Under the pieces are notes generated by a model. The model searched no databases, was not told where the DNA came from, and worked only from the letters and a program-made list of their open reading frames with translations. Positions 8,343-19,131 of a stretch of DNA of 64,000 nt are shown piece by piece. This DNA is from Mycolicibacterium setense. Its GTDB lineage: Bacteria > Actinomycetota > Actinomycetes > Mycobacteriales > Mycobacteriaceae. The position numbers were made by a program, and so were the translations under genes. Positions within the stretch are counted from its first letter, which is position 1; every line of letters starts with the position of its first letter. The stretch covers positions 868,001-932,000 of the forward strand of contig NZ_JTJW01000003.1 of the NCBI RefSeq assembly GCF_000805385.1, given 5' to 3'.

Positions 8343-9058
8343 CCGTCGATTTCGACCGCCTCGGCGTGGGCCCCGGCACCACCGTGATCGATGTCGGCTG
8401 CGGCGCGGGCCGGCACACCTTCGAGGCGTACCGGCGCGGGGCCAACGTCATCGGCTTCGACCAAAGTGTGTCCGACCTCAACGATGTCGACACGATGCTG
8501 CAGGCCATGCGGGAAGCGGGCGAGGTCCCGTTGTCAGCCAAGGGCGAGGCGGTCAAGGGGGACGCGCTCGACCTGCCCTACCCCGACTCGAGCTTCGACT
8601 GCGTCATCGCCTCCGAGATCCTGGAACACGTTCCGCAAGACGATGAGGCGATCGCCGAGCTGGTGCGTGTGCTCAAACCCGGTGGCTCACTTGCCATCAC
8701 CGTGCCGCGTTGGCTCCCGGAGAAATTGTGCTGGCTGCTGTCGGACGAGTATCACGCCAACGAGGGCGGACACATCCGCATCTACAAGGCCGACGAGCTG
8801 CGGGACAAGGTCCTTGCGCACGGGCTCAAGCTCACTCACACGCACCACGAGCATGCGCTGCACTCGCCGTACTGGTGGCTCAAATGCCTTGTCGGCACCG
8901 AGAAGAACGATCACCCGGCCGTCAAGGCTTATCACCAGCTGTTGGTGTGGGACATGATGGGCCGGCCCTGGCTGACCCGCACCGCCGAGTCGCTGCTGAA
9001 CCCGGTGATCGGCAAGAGCGTGGCACTCTATTTCCGCAAGCCCGAATTCAACGGGTAG
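8336..9058 (+). CDS. SAM-dependent methyltransferase, class I
   Basis: A 240-residue methyltransferase. Motif I is VIDVGCGAGRHTFEA at about residues 19-33, followed by the acidic ribose-binding loop (NVIGFDQSVSDL), the VKGDALDLPYPDSSFDCVIASEILEHVPQDDEAI segment with motifs II and III, and RVLKPGGSLAITVPRWLPE. This is the Methyltransf_11 pattern. The residues after that (KLCWLLSDEYHANEGGHIRIYKADEL) match methyltransferases that act on lipids or glycans. It is translationally coupled to the glycosyltransferase, so the likely substrate is that enzyme's product or acceptor. The next gene starts after 7 bp. Confidence 0.88.
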   Translation: MLTVDFDRLGVGPGTTVIDVGCGAGRHTFEAYRRGANVIGFDQSVSDLNDVDTMLQAMREAGEVPLSAKGEAVKGDALDLPYPDSSFDCVIASEILEHVPQDDEAIAELVRVLKPGGSLAITVPRWLPEKLCWLLSDEYHANEGGHIRIYKADELRDKVLAHGLKLTHTHHEHALHSPYWWLKCLVGTEKNDHPAVKAYHQLLVWDMMGRPWLTRTAESLLNPVIGKSVALYFRKPEFNG

Positions 9059-9065
9059 GCCAGCG

Positions 9066-11416
<2,351 letters not shown>

Positions 11417-11440
<24 letters not shown>

Positions 11441-12001
11441 ATTCGCGGTCATGATCGCCGTCGACGCGGCCACCGCAGGCCCGTGGATGTCGTGGATGTC
11501 GCGGCCGTCCTCGACGATCAGCGCGGTCAACTCGCGCAGCCCGCCGAGCAGGATGATGGCCATCGGCTCGGTGAGCCGAGGTAGGCCTGCCCGCTGAAAG
11601 CCGGCGCTGCCGCTGAGTTCGATGAGCAGATCGGTCAGCTCGCGTAGGGCGGCGCGCTGCAGCGGGCGCGCCCTGCTGCCCAGTGCGGGCAGTTCGCGGA
11701 TCCAGCTCAGCGTGATGGCCGGGGCCGAGGCGATGTGGTCGACGTAGGCGCCCACCGCTTGCCCGATCTGGTCGCGCCAGGGCGCCTCGGGTTCGACGGC
11801 GGTCTGGATGCGCTCGACCAGGGCGGCATTGTTGGCGCGCAACAGTTCGAGGAAGCCGTCCTCTTTGGTGCCGAACTGGTCGTAGAAGGTGCGCTTGGAG
11901 GTGCGGGCGTGGCGGACGATGTCGGCCACCGTGGTCTCGCGGTAGCCCTTGTCACTGATCGCTGCGGCCAGCCCGTCGAGCAAGCGCAGCCGGTAGGTCA
12001 T
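11417..12001 (-). CDS. TetR-family regulator of the adjacent P450 gene
   Basis: A 194-residue TetR protein. The DNA-binding part AISDKGYRETTVADIVRHARTSKRTFYDQFGTKEDGFLELL is canonical. The C-terminal domain is helical. It is divergent from the P450 gene with two identical-type inverted repeats between them, so it most probably represses the P450 gene and itself. The arrangement TetR / P450 / msrA / NTF2-like / epimerase matches M. tuberculosis Rv0135c-Rv0139, which makes this the Rv0135c counterpart. Ligand unknown. Confidence 0.88.
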
Positions 12002-12024
12002 CGCGCCGACCCCCTTGCGTTGCC

Positions 12025-12074
12025 TGGTACCTGGGAGTACCGTACCTCATAACGATTGGTACCGCGCGGTACCA
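12025..12074. promoter_or_regulatory. Twin operators between TetR gene and P450 gene
   Basis: Two inverted repeats share the form TGGTAC-N6-GTACC: TGGTACCTGGGAGTACCG (12025-12042) and TGGTACCGCGCGGTACCA (12057-12074, a perfect 18-bp palindrome). Their centres are 32 bp apart, about three helix turns, so two dimers would bind on one face. An extra GTACC follows site 1 at 12042-12046. Confidence 0.75.
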
Positions 12075-12092
12075 GGACTGGCTGGAGATGGT

Positions 12093-13454
12093 ATGACCGA
12101 GCTCGTAGCTGCAGAGAAGACCACCGAGAACCTCACCGAGAGCGCAGCGTCGGGACGAGTTCCGCCGCCCGCCGGTCTGCCGAAGCCGTTGCAGGCCATC
12201 GGCTTCGCGCTGGCCAGGCGCTGGGTGGTCAAGCAGATCGCTCGCCGTCAGGGCGATGTCTTCAGCCTCAAGCTCCCGATCTTCGGCCCCACCGTGATCG
12301 TCGCCGACGCCCAGCTGGCCAAGCAGCTGTTCACCGCCAACACTGACGACGTCGGCAACATCCAGCCCAACCTCAGCCGCATCCTCGGATCCGGATCGGT
12401 CTTCGCCCTCGACGGCACCGACCACCGGCGCCGCCGCAAGCTGCTCACTCCGCCGTTCCATGGCAAGAGCATCCGGAACTACGAGCAGATCTTCGAAGAG
12501 GAAACCCTGCGGGAAACGGCGAACTGGCCGGAAGGCCGGCAGTTCGAGACGCTCGAACCGATGATGCGGATCACCCTCAACGCGATCTTGCGCGCGGTGT
12601 TCGGCGCCGATGGCGAGCAACTCGACGAGTTGCGCCGCATCATCCCGCCCTGGGTCACCCTGGGCTCACGGCTGGTGGTCGTACCCACCCCGACCCGGAC
12701 GTACGGCCGGTTCAGTCCCTGGGGGCGGCTCGCCTCGTACCGCCGACGCTATGACGCCGTCATCGACCGGCTGATCGACCGGGTCGAGGCCGATCCCGAG
12801 TTCGACCAGCGCGACGACATCCTGGCGCTGCTGTTGCGCAGCACCTACGAGGACGGATCGGCCATGTCCCGCAAGGACATCGGAGACGAGCTCCTGACCT
12901 TGCTGGCCGCCGGGCACGAGACCACGGCGTCGACCCTTGGCTGGGCGTTCGAGCGGATCAGTCGTCATCCGCAGGTACTGGCCGATCTGGTGGCCGAGGC
13001 CGCCACCGACGACAACGAATACCGCCAGGCGACCATCCTGGAGGTGCAACGCAACCGCACGGTCATCGACTTCGCCGGCCGCCACGTCTACGCACCGTCG
13101 ATCCGGCTGGGGGAGTGGGAGATTCCGCAGGGCCACTCCGTCATCGTGGCCATCTCGCAGATCCAGGAGGCCGAACGGGAGTTCGCCGACCCGGACCGAT
13201 TCGACCCGCAACGATTCGTCGGCAGCCGTCCGGGTCTGGGCTGGCTACCGTACGGCGGCGGCACGCGACGCTGCGTCGGAGCGGTGTTCGCCAACGTCGA
13301 AATGGACGTGGTACTCCGAACGGTGTTGCGGCACTTCGTCATCGACACCACCACCGCGCCCGGCGAGAAGGTGCACTCGCGCGGGGTGGCCTATACGCCG
13401 AAATCGGGCGGACGCGTCGTCGTGCACCGCCGCGCCACGCCGCTGGGCACCTGA
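12093..13454 (+). CDS. Cytochrome P450, CYP138-like
   Basis: A 453-residue P450 monooxygenase. The I-helix oxygen-activation motif is AGHETTAST. The K-helix ExxR appears as EVQR, the meander contains FADPDRFDPQRF, and the haem-binding loop is LPYGGGTRRCVGA with the axial cysteine. It hydroxylates an unknown, probably hydrophobic, substrate using electrons from a ferredoxin encoded elsewhere. I chose the ATG at 12093, preceded by GGAG; a TTG at 12015 would put the operators inside the gene. Gene order (TetR, P450, msrA) matches the Rv0136/cyp138 locus. Unusual: the K helix reads EVQRNRT rather than the common ExLRxxP. Confidence 0.92.
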   Translation: MTELVAAEKTTENLTESAASGRVPPPAGLPKPLQAIGFALARRWVVKQIARRQGDVFSLKLPIFGPTVIVADAQLAKQLFTANTDDVGNIQPNLSRILGSGSVFALDGTDHRRRRKLLTPPFHGKSIRNYEQIFEEETLRETANWPEGRQFETLEPMMRITLNAILRAVFGADGEQLDELRRIIPPWVTLGSRLVVVPTPTRTYGRFSPWGRLASYRRRYDAVIDRLIDRVEADPEFDQRDDILALLLRSTYEDGSAMSRKDIGDELLTLLAAGHETTASTLGWAFERISRHPQVLADLVAEAATDDNEYRQATILEVQRNRTVIDFAGRHVYAPSIRLGEWEIPQGHSVIVAISQIQEAEREFADPDRFDPQRFVGSRPGLGWLPYGGGTRRCVGAVFANVEMDVVLRTVLRHFVIDTTTAPGEKVHSRGVAYTPKSGGRVVVHRRATPLGT

Positions 13455-13459
13455 AGTCG

Positions 13460-13981
13460 CTAGCTCGTCGTCTGCCGCTTCGGCAGCTTCCAGCCCGCCC
13501 GTGGGAAGTGGCAGGTGTACCCGTTCGGGTAGTGCAACAGATAGTCCTGATGCTCGGGCTCGGCCTCCCAGAAATCGCCTGCCGCGGTCACCTCGGTGAC
13601 CACCTTGCCCGGCCACAATCCCGACGCGTCCACGTCGGCGATGGTGTCCAGCGCGATGCGCTTCTGCTCGTCGTCGAGGTAGAAGATCGCCGACCGGTAG
13701 CTGCTGCCGACGTCATTGCCCTGCCGGTCCTTGGTGGACGGATCGTGGATCTGGAAGAAGAACTCCAGCAGCGCGCGGTAATCGGTCTGCGCCGGGTCGT
13801 AGACGATCTCGACGGCCTCGGCGTGACCCGGATGATTGCGGTATGTCGGGTGGTCGTTGCGACCGCCGGTGTACCCCACCCGAGTGGAAATCACGCCGGG
13901 TTGCTTGCGGATCAGGTCCTGCATGCCCCAGAAGCAGCCGCCCGCGAGGATCGCTGTCGAATAGTTACCCATGTGCCCCAT
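13460..13981 (-). CDS. msrA: Peptide methionine sulfoxide reductase MsrA
   Basis: A 173-residue MsrA that reduces methionine-S-sulfoxide in proteins, part of oxidative-damage repair. The catalytic GCFWGMQD motif follows the first strand, and the family segments [32 protein letters not shown] and [27 protein letters not shown] are all present. The C-terminal part has [20 protein letters not shown], whose Cys may resolve the disulfide. Starts at 13981 or 13972 (second ATG) are possible. It converges on the P450 gene with 5 bp between and diverges from the small exported protein at 14008. Confidence 0.96.
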   Translation of the reverse strand: MGHMGNYSTAILAGGCFWGMQDLIRKQPGVISTRVGYTGGRNDHPTYRNHPGHAEAVEIVYDPAQTDYRALLEFFFQIHDPSTKDRQGNDVGSSYRSAIFYLDDEQKRIALDTIADVDASGLWPGKVVTEVTAAGDFWEAEPEHQDYLLHYPNGYTCHFPRAGWKLPKRQTTS

Positions 13982-14007
13982 TGTGCTCCGTGATTACCGT
14001 GGTGGTC

Positions 14008-14409
14008 ATGCGTGCATTTGCAACCGTGGGGTTCGCCGGTTTACTCCTGATCGCCGGATGCCCGACCGCGGCCGCCGATCCGAACCCCGTCGCGGTGCCG
14101 GAGGTGCCGCCGGATCCCGCCCGTACCCTCTTCGCCGACAACCCGGCGATCGTCGATCCCCACCTGACCGAGATCGAATCTTTCAGCCGCGACGGCGACG
14201 GCCTGCGGGTCAACTTCACCGCGGGCACCCCGGACTGCTTCGGCGTGCACCTGACGACGCAGGAAACTCCCGAGACGGTCACGATCTCGCTTCTCGGCGG
14301 CACCCCACCGGAGGCCGTCGGCCGCATGTGTATCGCGCTGGCCGTGAACGGCACGGCCGAGGTGGATCTGCAGGCCCCGCTGGGTTCCCGGCGGGTGCTG
14401 GCGGTGTAG
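14008..14409 (+). CDS. Small exported protein, possible lipoprotein
   Basis: A 133-residue protein. The hydrophobic N-terminus ends in LLLIAGC, which fits a lipobox (IAGC), but TAAAD just after could equally be a signal peptidase I site. The mature part has a ready beta pattern: PHLTEIESFSRDGDGLRVNFTAGTPDCFGVHLTTQETPETVTISLLGG, then RMCIALAVNGTAEVDLQAPLGSRRV. The two cysteines of the mature part, in TPDCFG and RMCIAL, may form a disulfide. I chose the ATG at 14008; the frame stays open upstream across msrA but that is shadow. Function unknown. Confidence 0.75.
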   Translation: MRAFATVGFAGLLLIAGCPTAAADPNPVAVPEVPPDPARTLFADNPAIVDPHLTEIESFSRDGDGLRVNFTAGTPDCFGVHLTTQETPETVTISLLGGTPPEAVGRMCIALAVNGTAEVDLQAPLGSRRVLAV

Positions 14410-14432
14410 CGACAGGTCTCGACAAAGACCGG

Positions 14433-14446
14433 TAGAACGTGTTCTA
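14433..14446. promoter_or_regulatory. KstR operator
   Basis: TAGAACGTGTTCTA matches the KstR consensus TnnAACnnGTTnnA at every fixed position. A -10-like TAGTTT (14445-14450) overlaps its right end and the ATG at 14458 follows by 7 bp, so the message would be leaderless. KstR represses sterol-degradation genes in mycobacteria. Confidence 0.75.
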
Positions 14447-14457
14447 GTTTTGGAGTG

Positions 14458-14955
14458 ATGAACAGGTCTTTCAGCCGCGATGAACTCGCCGCTGCCTTCG
14501 AAACGTTCGAGCAGACCGTCGATCGGGCCGCGCAGACCAAGAACTGGGACATCTGGGCGGACCACTACACGGTCGACGTCGACTACATCGAGCACGCCGT
14601 GGGCACCATGAAGGGCCGCGAACAGGTCCGGCCGTGGATCTGGAAGACCATGACCAGCTTCCCCGGCAGCTACATGACCGCGTTCCCGTCGCTGTGGTCG
14701 GTGATCGACGAACCCACCGGACGCATCATCTGCGAACTGGACAATCCGATGCGCGATCCCGGCGACGGCACGATCATCAGCGCCACCAACATCTCGATCC
14801 TCACCTACGCCGGCGACGGCCTGTGGTCACGGCAGGAAGACGTCTACAACCCACTGCGATTCGCCTCGGCGGCCCGCAAGTGGTGCCGCAAGGCGGCCGA
14901 ACTCGGGACCCTCACCGACGAGGCCGAGGAATGGCTCAAGAAGTTCGGGGGTTGA
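14458..14955 (+). CDS. SnoaL/NTF2-like protein
   Basis: A 165-residue cone-shaped NTF2-fold protein. The region LAAAFETFEQTVDRAAQTKNWDIWADHYTVDVDYIEHAVGTMKGREQVRPWIWKTM is the typical first half, with an Asp-rich pocket edge, and IICELDNPMRDPGDGTIISATNISILTYAGDGLWSRQEDVYNP is the second. Some family members catalyse ketosteroid isomerisation, others bind ligands only. It starts at 14458, immediately after a KstR box, and runs into the SDR gene almost without a gap. This is the Rv0138 counterpart by position. Role in sterol or lipid metabolism is inference from the operator. Confidence 0.85.
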   Translation: MNRSFSRDELAAAFETFEQTVDRAAQTKNWDIWADHYTVDVDYIEHAVGTMKGREQVRPWIWKTMTSFPGSYMTAFPSLWSVIDEPTGRIICELDNPMRDPGDGTIISATNISILTYAGDGLWSRQEDVYNPLRFASAARKWCRKAAELGTLTDEAEEWLKKFGG

Positions 14956-14960
14956 GGGCC

Positions 14961-15977
14961 GTGGGCGCCAAGCTGGTCATCGGAGCCAACGGCTTCCTGG
15001 GTTCGCATGTGCTGCGGCAACTGGTCTCGGCCGATGACGGCTCCGAGATCCGGGCCATGGTCCGACCGAACGCCACCACCATCGGAATCGATGACCTGCC
15101 GGTCAAGCGGGTCGTCGGCGACGTCTTCGACACCGCCGCCCTGCGCGAGGCGATGACCGGCTGCGACGTCGTCTACCACTGCGTCGTCGACGCCCGCGGG
15201 TGGCTTCGGGATCCGGCGCCGCTGTTCCGCACCAACGTGGAGGGCACCCGCAACGTCCTCGAGGTCGCGGCCGAGATCCCCCGCCTACGCAAGTTCGTCT
15301 ACACCAGCAGCTATGTCACCGTGGGCCGCAGGCGCGGCAAGCGCTCGACCGAAGCCGACATCGCTGACGTGTCGAAGGTGACGCCATACGTGCGCTCGCG
15401 CATCCAGGCCGAAGATCTCGTGCTGCGATATGCGCGCGAGCGCGGCCTGCCCGCCGTCGCGATGTGCGTGTCCACCACCTACGGCAGCGGTGACTGGGGC
15501 CGGACCCCGCACGGCGCGATCATCGCGGGCGCCGCGTTCGGCAAGCTGCCGTTCGTGATGAGTGGCATCGACCTGGAAGCCGTCGGTATCGACGACGCGG
15601 CCAAGGCCATGCTCCTGGCCGCCGACCGTGGCACGCCCGGCGAGCGCTACCTGATCTCCGAGAAGATGATCAGCAATGCCGAGGTGGCCCGGCTGGCCGC
15701 CGAGGCCGCCGGCGTCGCGCCTCCACAGCGGTCGATTCCGCTGCCGGTGTCCTATGCGCTGGCCGCGGCCGGCACCGTCAAAGGCAAGTTGCGCGGCACC
15801 GATGAGCGTTTGTCGCTGGAATCACTGCGGCTCATGCGGGCCGAAGCCGAACTCGACCACTCCAAGGCCGTACGCGAACTCGGTTGGCAGCCAAGGCCTG
15901 TCGAAGAATCGATCGCCGAGGCGGCGAAGTTCTGGGTGAGCCTGCGGGCTGCCAAACGGGCCCAGAAGGGCAGCTGA
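14961..15977 (+). CDS. NAD-dependent epimerase / 3-beta-HSD-like extended SDR
   Basis: A 338-residue extended short-chain dehydrogenase. The nucleotide site is Gly8-x-x-Gly11-x-x-Gly14 in KLVIGANGFLGSH, followed by VVGDVFD and the catalytic-site strand KFVYTSSYVTVG. Residues Y143 and R147 occupy the YxxxK position, so the usual catalytic lysine is an arginine. Family members act on sugar nucleotides or 3-beta-hydroxysteroids. The KstR box upstream of the two-gene operon argues for a lipid or steroid substrate. I chose the GTG at 14961; a TTG at 14952 would overlap the NTF2-like stop. Rv0139 counterpart by position and length. Confidence 0.85.
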   Translation: MGAKLVIGANGFLGSHVLRQLVSADDGSEIRAMVRPNATTIGIDDLPVKRVVGDVFDTAALREAMTGCDVVYHCVVDARGWLRDPAPLFRTNVEGTRNVLEVAAEIPRLRKFVYTSSYVTVGRRRGKRSTEADIADVSKVTPYVRSRIQAEDLVLRYARERGLPAVAMCVSTTYGSGDWGRTPHGAIIAGAAFGKLPFVMSGIDLEAVGIDDAAKAMLLAADRGTPGERYLISEKMISNAEVARLAAEAAGVAPPQRSIPLPVSYALAAAGTVKGKLRGTDERLSLESLRLMRAEAELDHSKAVRELGWQPRPVEESIAEAAKFWVSLRAAKRAQKGS

Positions 15978-16040
15978 ACACCACGCCGAGAGGTGTTAAG
16001 CCACTGGGCGGCAAGCGGATTGCGGCCTAACCTGGCGCAT

Positions 16041-16859
16041 ATGACCGACAAGCTGAAAGTCGACCTCTCCGGGGCACCGCAGACCATGCTGGCGACCTTC
16101 TACGCCAAGGCGCTCGACGCAGGCATGCCCAACCCGATCCTCGGCGACAAGATGGCGAAGGCCATCGCCGACCGCATCGACTACGACTGGAGCCGCACCT
16201 CGATCACCGAGGCGACTTCACCGTCGGTGACCACCCGCAGCGCGCACTTCGACCGGTGGACCCGCCAGTTCCTGGCGGTGCACCCCGACGCCGTGGTGCT
16301 GCATCTCGGCTGCGGCCTGGACGGCCGATTCTTCCGGGTGGAGCCCGGTCCCGGCGTGCAGTGGTACGACATCGACTACCCGGAGGTCGCACACCTGCGT
16401 GAGCAGCTCTATCCGTCGGCCGAGAACTATCACGTCATCGCCGCCTCGGTAACGGATCCGGCCTGGCTGAGCGACGTCCCCGCCGACCGGCCGACCCTGA
16501 TGATCGGTGAAGGCCTGACGATGTACCTCACCGAAGCTGACGGAGTCGCGCTCCTGCGGCGCATCGTCGACCGATTTCCTTCCGGCGAACTGCAATTCGA
16601 CGCGTTCAACACCCTCGGCATCAAGGCGCAGTGGGTCAACACCGTGGTGCGCCGGTCGGGGGCCAAACTCTCGTGGGCGATCGACAAACCCGAGGACATC
16701 CTCCGTGCGGTGCCCGGCACCCGCTTGTTGGTCCGGAACTCGCCCTTCGACGATCAGGTGTTCAACACGCTGCCCTGGTACTACCGATTGATGCTGGCCG
16801 CCATGAAGCCGGTCCCGGTGCTGCGGTACATGGCGCAGTACCACCGCTACGCGTTCTGA
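16041..16859 (+). CDS. Class I methyltransferase, PPM1/LCMT-TcmP family
   Basis: A 272-residue protein. LSGAPQTMLATFYAKALDAGMPNPILGDKMA is the typical N-terminal helix pair of this branch, followed by TTRSAHFDRWTRQFL, the SAM-binding VLHLGCGLDGRFFRV and the acidic YDIDYPEVAHLREQLY. PTLMIGEGLTMYLTEADGVALLRRI is the conserved post-motif. Members methylate carboxyl or hydroxyl groups of lipids, polyketides or proteins, and the substrate here is unknown. I chose the ATG at 16041. A strong hairpin terminator follows the stop by 21 bp. Confidence 0.9.
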   Translation: MTDKLKVDLSGAPQTMLATFYAKALDAGMPNPILGDKMAKAIADRIDYDWSRTSITEATSPSVTTRSAHFDRWTRQFLAVHPDAVVLHLGCGLDGRFFRVEPGPGVQWYDIDYPEVAHLREQLYPSAENYHVIAASVTDPAWLSDVPADRPTLMIGEGLTMYLTEADGVALLRRIVDRFPSGELQFDAFNTLGIKAQWVNTVVRRSGAKLSWAIDKPEDILRAVPGTRLLVRNSPFDDQVFNTLPWYYRLMLAAMKPVPVLRYMAQYHRYAF

Positions 16860-16880
16860 GTCCGCGGCGGTTCGTAAAGC

Positions 16881-16915
16881 AAAGAGGGGCAGCCCTTTCC
16901 GGGCTGCCCCTCTTT
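16881..16915. terminator. Bidirectional hairpin terminator
   Basis: A perfect 15-bp stem, AAAGAGGGGCAGCCC and its complement, closes a 5-base loop TTTCC. The A/T bases at both stem ends give a T-rich tract on either strand. It lies between the convergent methyltransferase (ends 16859) and the small secreted protein (ends 16927). Confidence 0.9.
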
Positions 16916-16926
16916 GGCTGTTCGTG

Positions 16927-17145
16927 TCAGCGGCCGCTGTGGCGAACGGTGTTGTCCACCTTCGGAACCATGGGCTTGGGGTGGATCTGGTCCAGCCAGT
17001 CCAGGTGGTCGACACCTGAGGAGATGGTGACCGAGCTGGGCGCTGCGACGGGAGCGGGCTCCGCGGCCTGGGCCGGTCCGGCCAGCGCCAGGACGGCTGC
17101 GCTCAGTCCGCTGGCGGCGATGACGGCGAATCCGAACTTCTTCAT
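16927..17145 (-). CDS. Small secreted protein
   Basis: A 72-residue exported peptide. MKKFGFAVIAASGLSAAVLALAGPAQA is a clear signal sequence with cleavage expected after AQA, leaving about 45 residues: AEPAPVAAPSSVTISSGVDHLDWLDQIHPKP and a short basic tail. There are no cysteines. Pro/Ala-rich mature peptides of this kind are common in mycobacterial secretomes; no function is known. The ATG at 17145 is preferred over upstream in-frame sequence because it creates the signal peptide. Confidence 0.75.
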   Translation of the reverse strand: MKKFGFAVIAASGLSAAVLALAGPAQAAEPAPVAAPSSVTISSGVDHLDWLDQIHPKPMVPKVDNTVRHSGR

Positions 17146-17379
17146 TTTCTGCTTCTTCCTGCCTCGTCCGGCTGTTGATTTATGTGCTCTCTGTGCCGGT
17201 ATGTCTGTCCCAACCCAGAGCTCAGCGGGACAATTTCCGTTGGCAGAGATTGATCGGCTCATGGCAGTAACAAGCATGGCCAAGCGAAATCTGCCAGTGC
17301 TCTGCCCGGGTTTGGGCCCGTGGGCCGTCGACCGATTGTTTGGAGAATCGTGTCAGTGGGTGGTGGCATAATCGAACAC

Positions 17380-19113
17380 ATGTTCGACCTCGACGCTGAT
17401 GCCGATTGCGGTGCGGCGTTGATCGATGCGATCAGTGCCGGGGCGCGGGCCGAATCAGCAGCGATCGCGGCCCGACTGACCGCCATCGGGCAGTTGGATA
17501 CCCTCCGGGAACACGAGTTGGCCGAGACGGTCTTTTGGACCACCGATCCGTTCGAGGAGGTGGCCGCCGAAATCTCGGCGGCGATGCGGATCAGCCGCAG
17601 CCGCGCCGGCACCCAGATCCACCACGCCCGAGTCTTGCGCGACAAACTGCCGCTGGTGGCGGCCCGGTTCGCCGCAGGGGACATCGACTATCGGGTGGTG
17701 CGCATCATCATCGCCCGCACCGAAACCGTCCATGCGTCGGTGTGGGGCCAGCTCGATGAGGCACTCGCGTCGCGGGCACGGACCTGGATGCGGCTTTCTG
17801 AACGCAAGGTGCGTGAACGAATCGATCAGCAGGTGGCCAAACTCGACGCCAACGGGGTGCGGGTGCCACCCGATCTGACCGAGGATGCGTTCGTTCAGAT
17901 CGAGCCGGGCAGCCCGGGGCGGGCCACACTGTGGGCCAACGTCGATGCAGTGGATGGGGCGGCACTGGATCAGCGCCTCGATGCGCTGGCCAACACGGTG
18001 TGTGAGAACGATCCGCGTACTCATGCGCAGCGTCGCGCGGCGGCGGTCGGGCCGCTGGCTCGGCTGGAGGCTCAGTTGCGGTGCCTGTGCGGGCTATCGG
18101 AGTGCCCAGCCGCGCAGAAACGGGCGGCGGCCAATGCGGCGGTGATTCACGTGTTGGCTGAGCAGGCCACCGTGGAGGGCACCTCCACCAATCCCGGCTA
18201 TCTACCCGGTCATGGCATCCTGCCCGCCCACAGGGTGCGCGAGATGGCCGGCACGGCGACACTCAAGCCGCTGCACGTGCCGGCTCAGCCCACCGAACCG
18301 CCCGAGCCCAGCGAGCCTGCCGACGCGCCTGAGTCATCCGAGCCCAACGAGGCGACCGATGCCAGCGAACCTGCCGGGCCCACTGAGCCGATTGAGCCGA
18401 GCACGCCGGTCGACGCATCCGAGCCGACCGGGTCCACCGAGCCGAGGGGGCCGGCTGAGACGACTGAACTCAGCGATCGCACCGGGCCAGGCGAGGCGAC
18501 CGAATTGAGTGGGCCGAGCACGCCTGCTGATGCGACTGAACCAAGCGAAACCACTGGGACCGACGAGCCCAGCCAACCTGCCGATGCGGGCGAGCCTGGC
18601 TATCGCCCGTCGGCGGCACTCTCCGAGTTCATCCGGTGGCGCGATCTGACCTGCCGGTTCCCCGGCTGCGACGCCCCCGCCCAGCGCTGCGATATCGACC
18701 ACAGCGTCCCGTACCCGCTGGGGCCCACCCACCCGTCGAACAACAAGCTCTACTGCCGGGCCCATCACCTGCTCAAAACTTTCAGCACCGGCTGGACCGA
18801 TCGCCAATTACCCGACGGCACCGTCGAATTCACCGCACCCACCGGGCACACCTATGTCACCGAACCCCACGGCGCCGCCATGTTCCCCACCCTGGCCCAA
18901 CCCACCGGGGACCTGAACCACCCCGACCCCGACGCGCCCCACCCCAATCGCGGCGCGATGATGCCGACCCGCCGACGAACCCGCGAACAAGACCGCCAAA
19001 ACCGCATCTCAGAAGAACGCTGGCTACGCGCCGAACTCAACAACGACCTCGAACACGAACGCCAATTCCAAGCCTGGATCGCCGAACACTACGAACCACC
19101 ACCACCATTCTGA
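17380..19113 (+). CDS. DUF222 and HNH endonuclease domain protein (13E12/REP13E12 type)
   Basis: A 577-residue protein of the large mycobacterial 13E12 family. The N-terminal DUF222 domain (about residues 5-280) includes TDPFEEVAAEISAAMRISRSRAGTQIHHARVLRDKLP and ARTWMRLSERKVRERIDQQ. A long Glu/Pro/Ser/Thr/Ala linker follows. The HNH nuclease fold is TCRFPGCDAPAQRCDIDHSVPYP, NNKLYCRAHHLLKTF, with the DH and HH pair intact. In M. tuberculosis some copies serve as phage integration sites. The last 250 bp use rarer codons than neighbours. I chose the ATG at 17380; a GTG at 17350 is possible. Confidence 0.9.
   Translation: MFDLDADADCGAALIDAISAGARAESAAIAARLTAIGQLDTLREHELAETVFWTTDPFEEVAAEISAAMRISRSRAGTQIHHARVLRDKLPLVAARFAAGDIDYRVVRIIIARTETVHASVWGQLDEALASRARTWMRLSERKVRERIDQQVAKLDANGVRVPPDLTEDAFVQIEPGSPGRATLWANVDAVDGAALDQRLDALANTVCENDPRTHAQRRAAAVGPLARLEAQLRCLCGLSECPAAQKRAAANAAVIHVLAEQATVEGTSTNPGYLPGHGILPAHRVREMAGTATLKPLHVPAQPTEPPEPSEPADAPESSEPNEATDASEPAGPTEPIEPSTPVDASEPTGSTEPRGPAETTELSDRTGPGEATELSGPSTPADATEPSETTGTDEPSQPADAGEPGYRPSAALSEFIRWRDLTCRFPGCDAPAQRCDIDHSVPYPLGPTHPSNNKLYCRAHHLLKTFSTGWTDRQLPDGTVEFTAPTGHTYVTEPHGAAMFPTLAQPTGDLNHPDPDAPHPNRGAMMPTRRRTREQDRQNRISEERWLRAELNNDLEHERQFQAWIAEHYEPPPPF
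18286..18600 (+). repeat. Degenerate Glu-Pro-Ser/Thr coding repeat
   Basis: Codes for about 105 residues of irregular units such as TEPPEPSEPADAPE and GPTEPIEPSTP between the DUF222 and HNH domains. Units are degenerate, so slippage may change their number between strains. Confidence 0.7.
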
Positions 19114-19131
19114 GTGGTACCGCTCGACGGT

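Noticed and set aside
14634..14960. Upstream extension of the SDR gene
   Set aside because: The added residues are a shadow of the NTF2-like gene, and the nucleotide-binding strand begins right after the GTG at 14961.
18286..18600. Repeats that could look like a CRISPR-like array
   Set aside because: They are degenerate, in frame and code for a Glu/Pro linker; there are no identical direct repeats with unique spacers.
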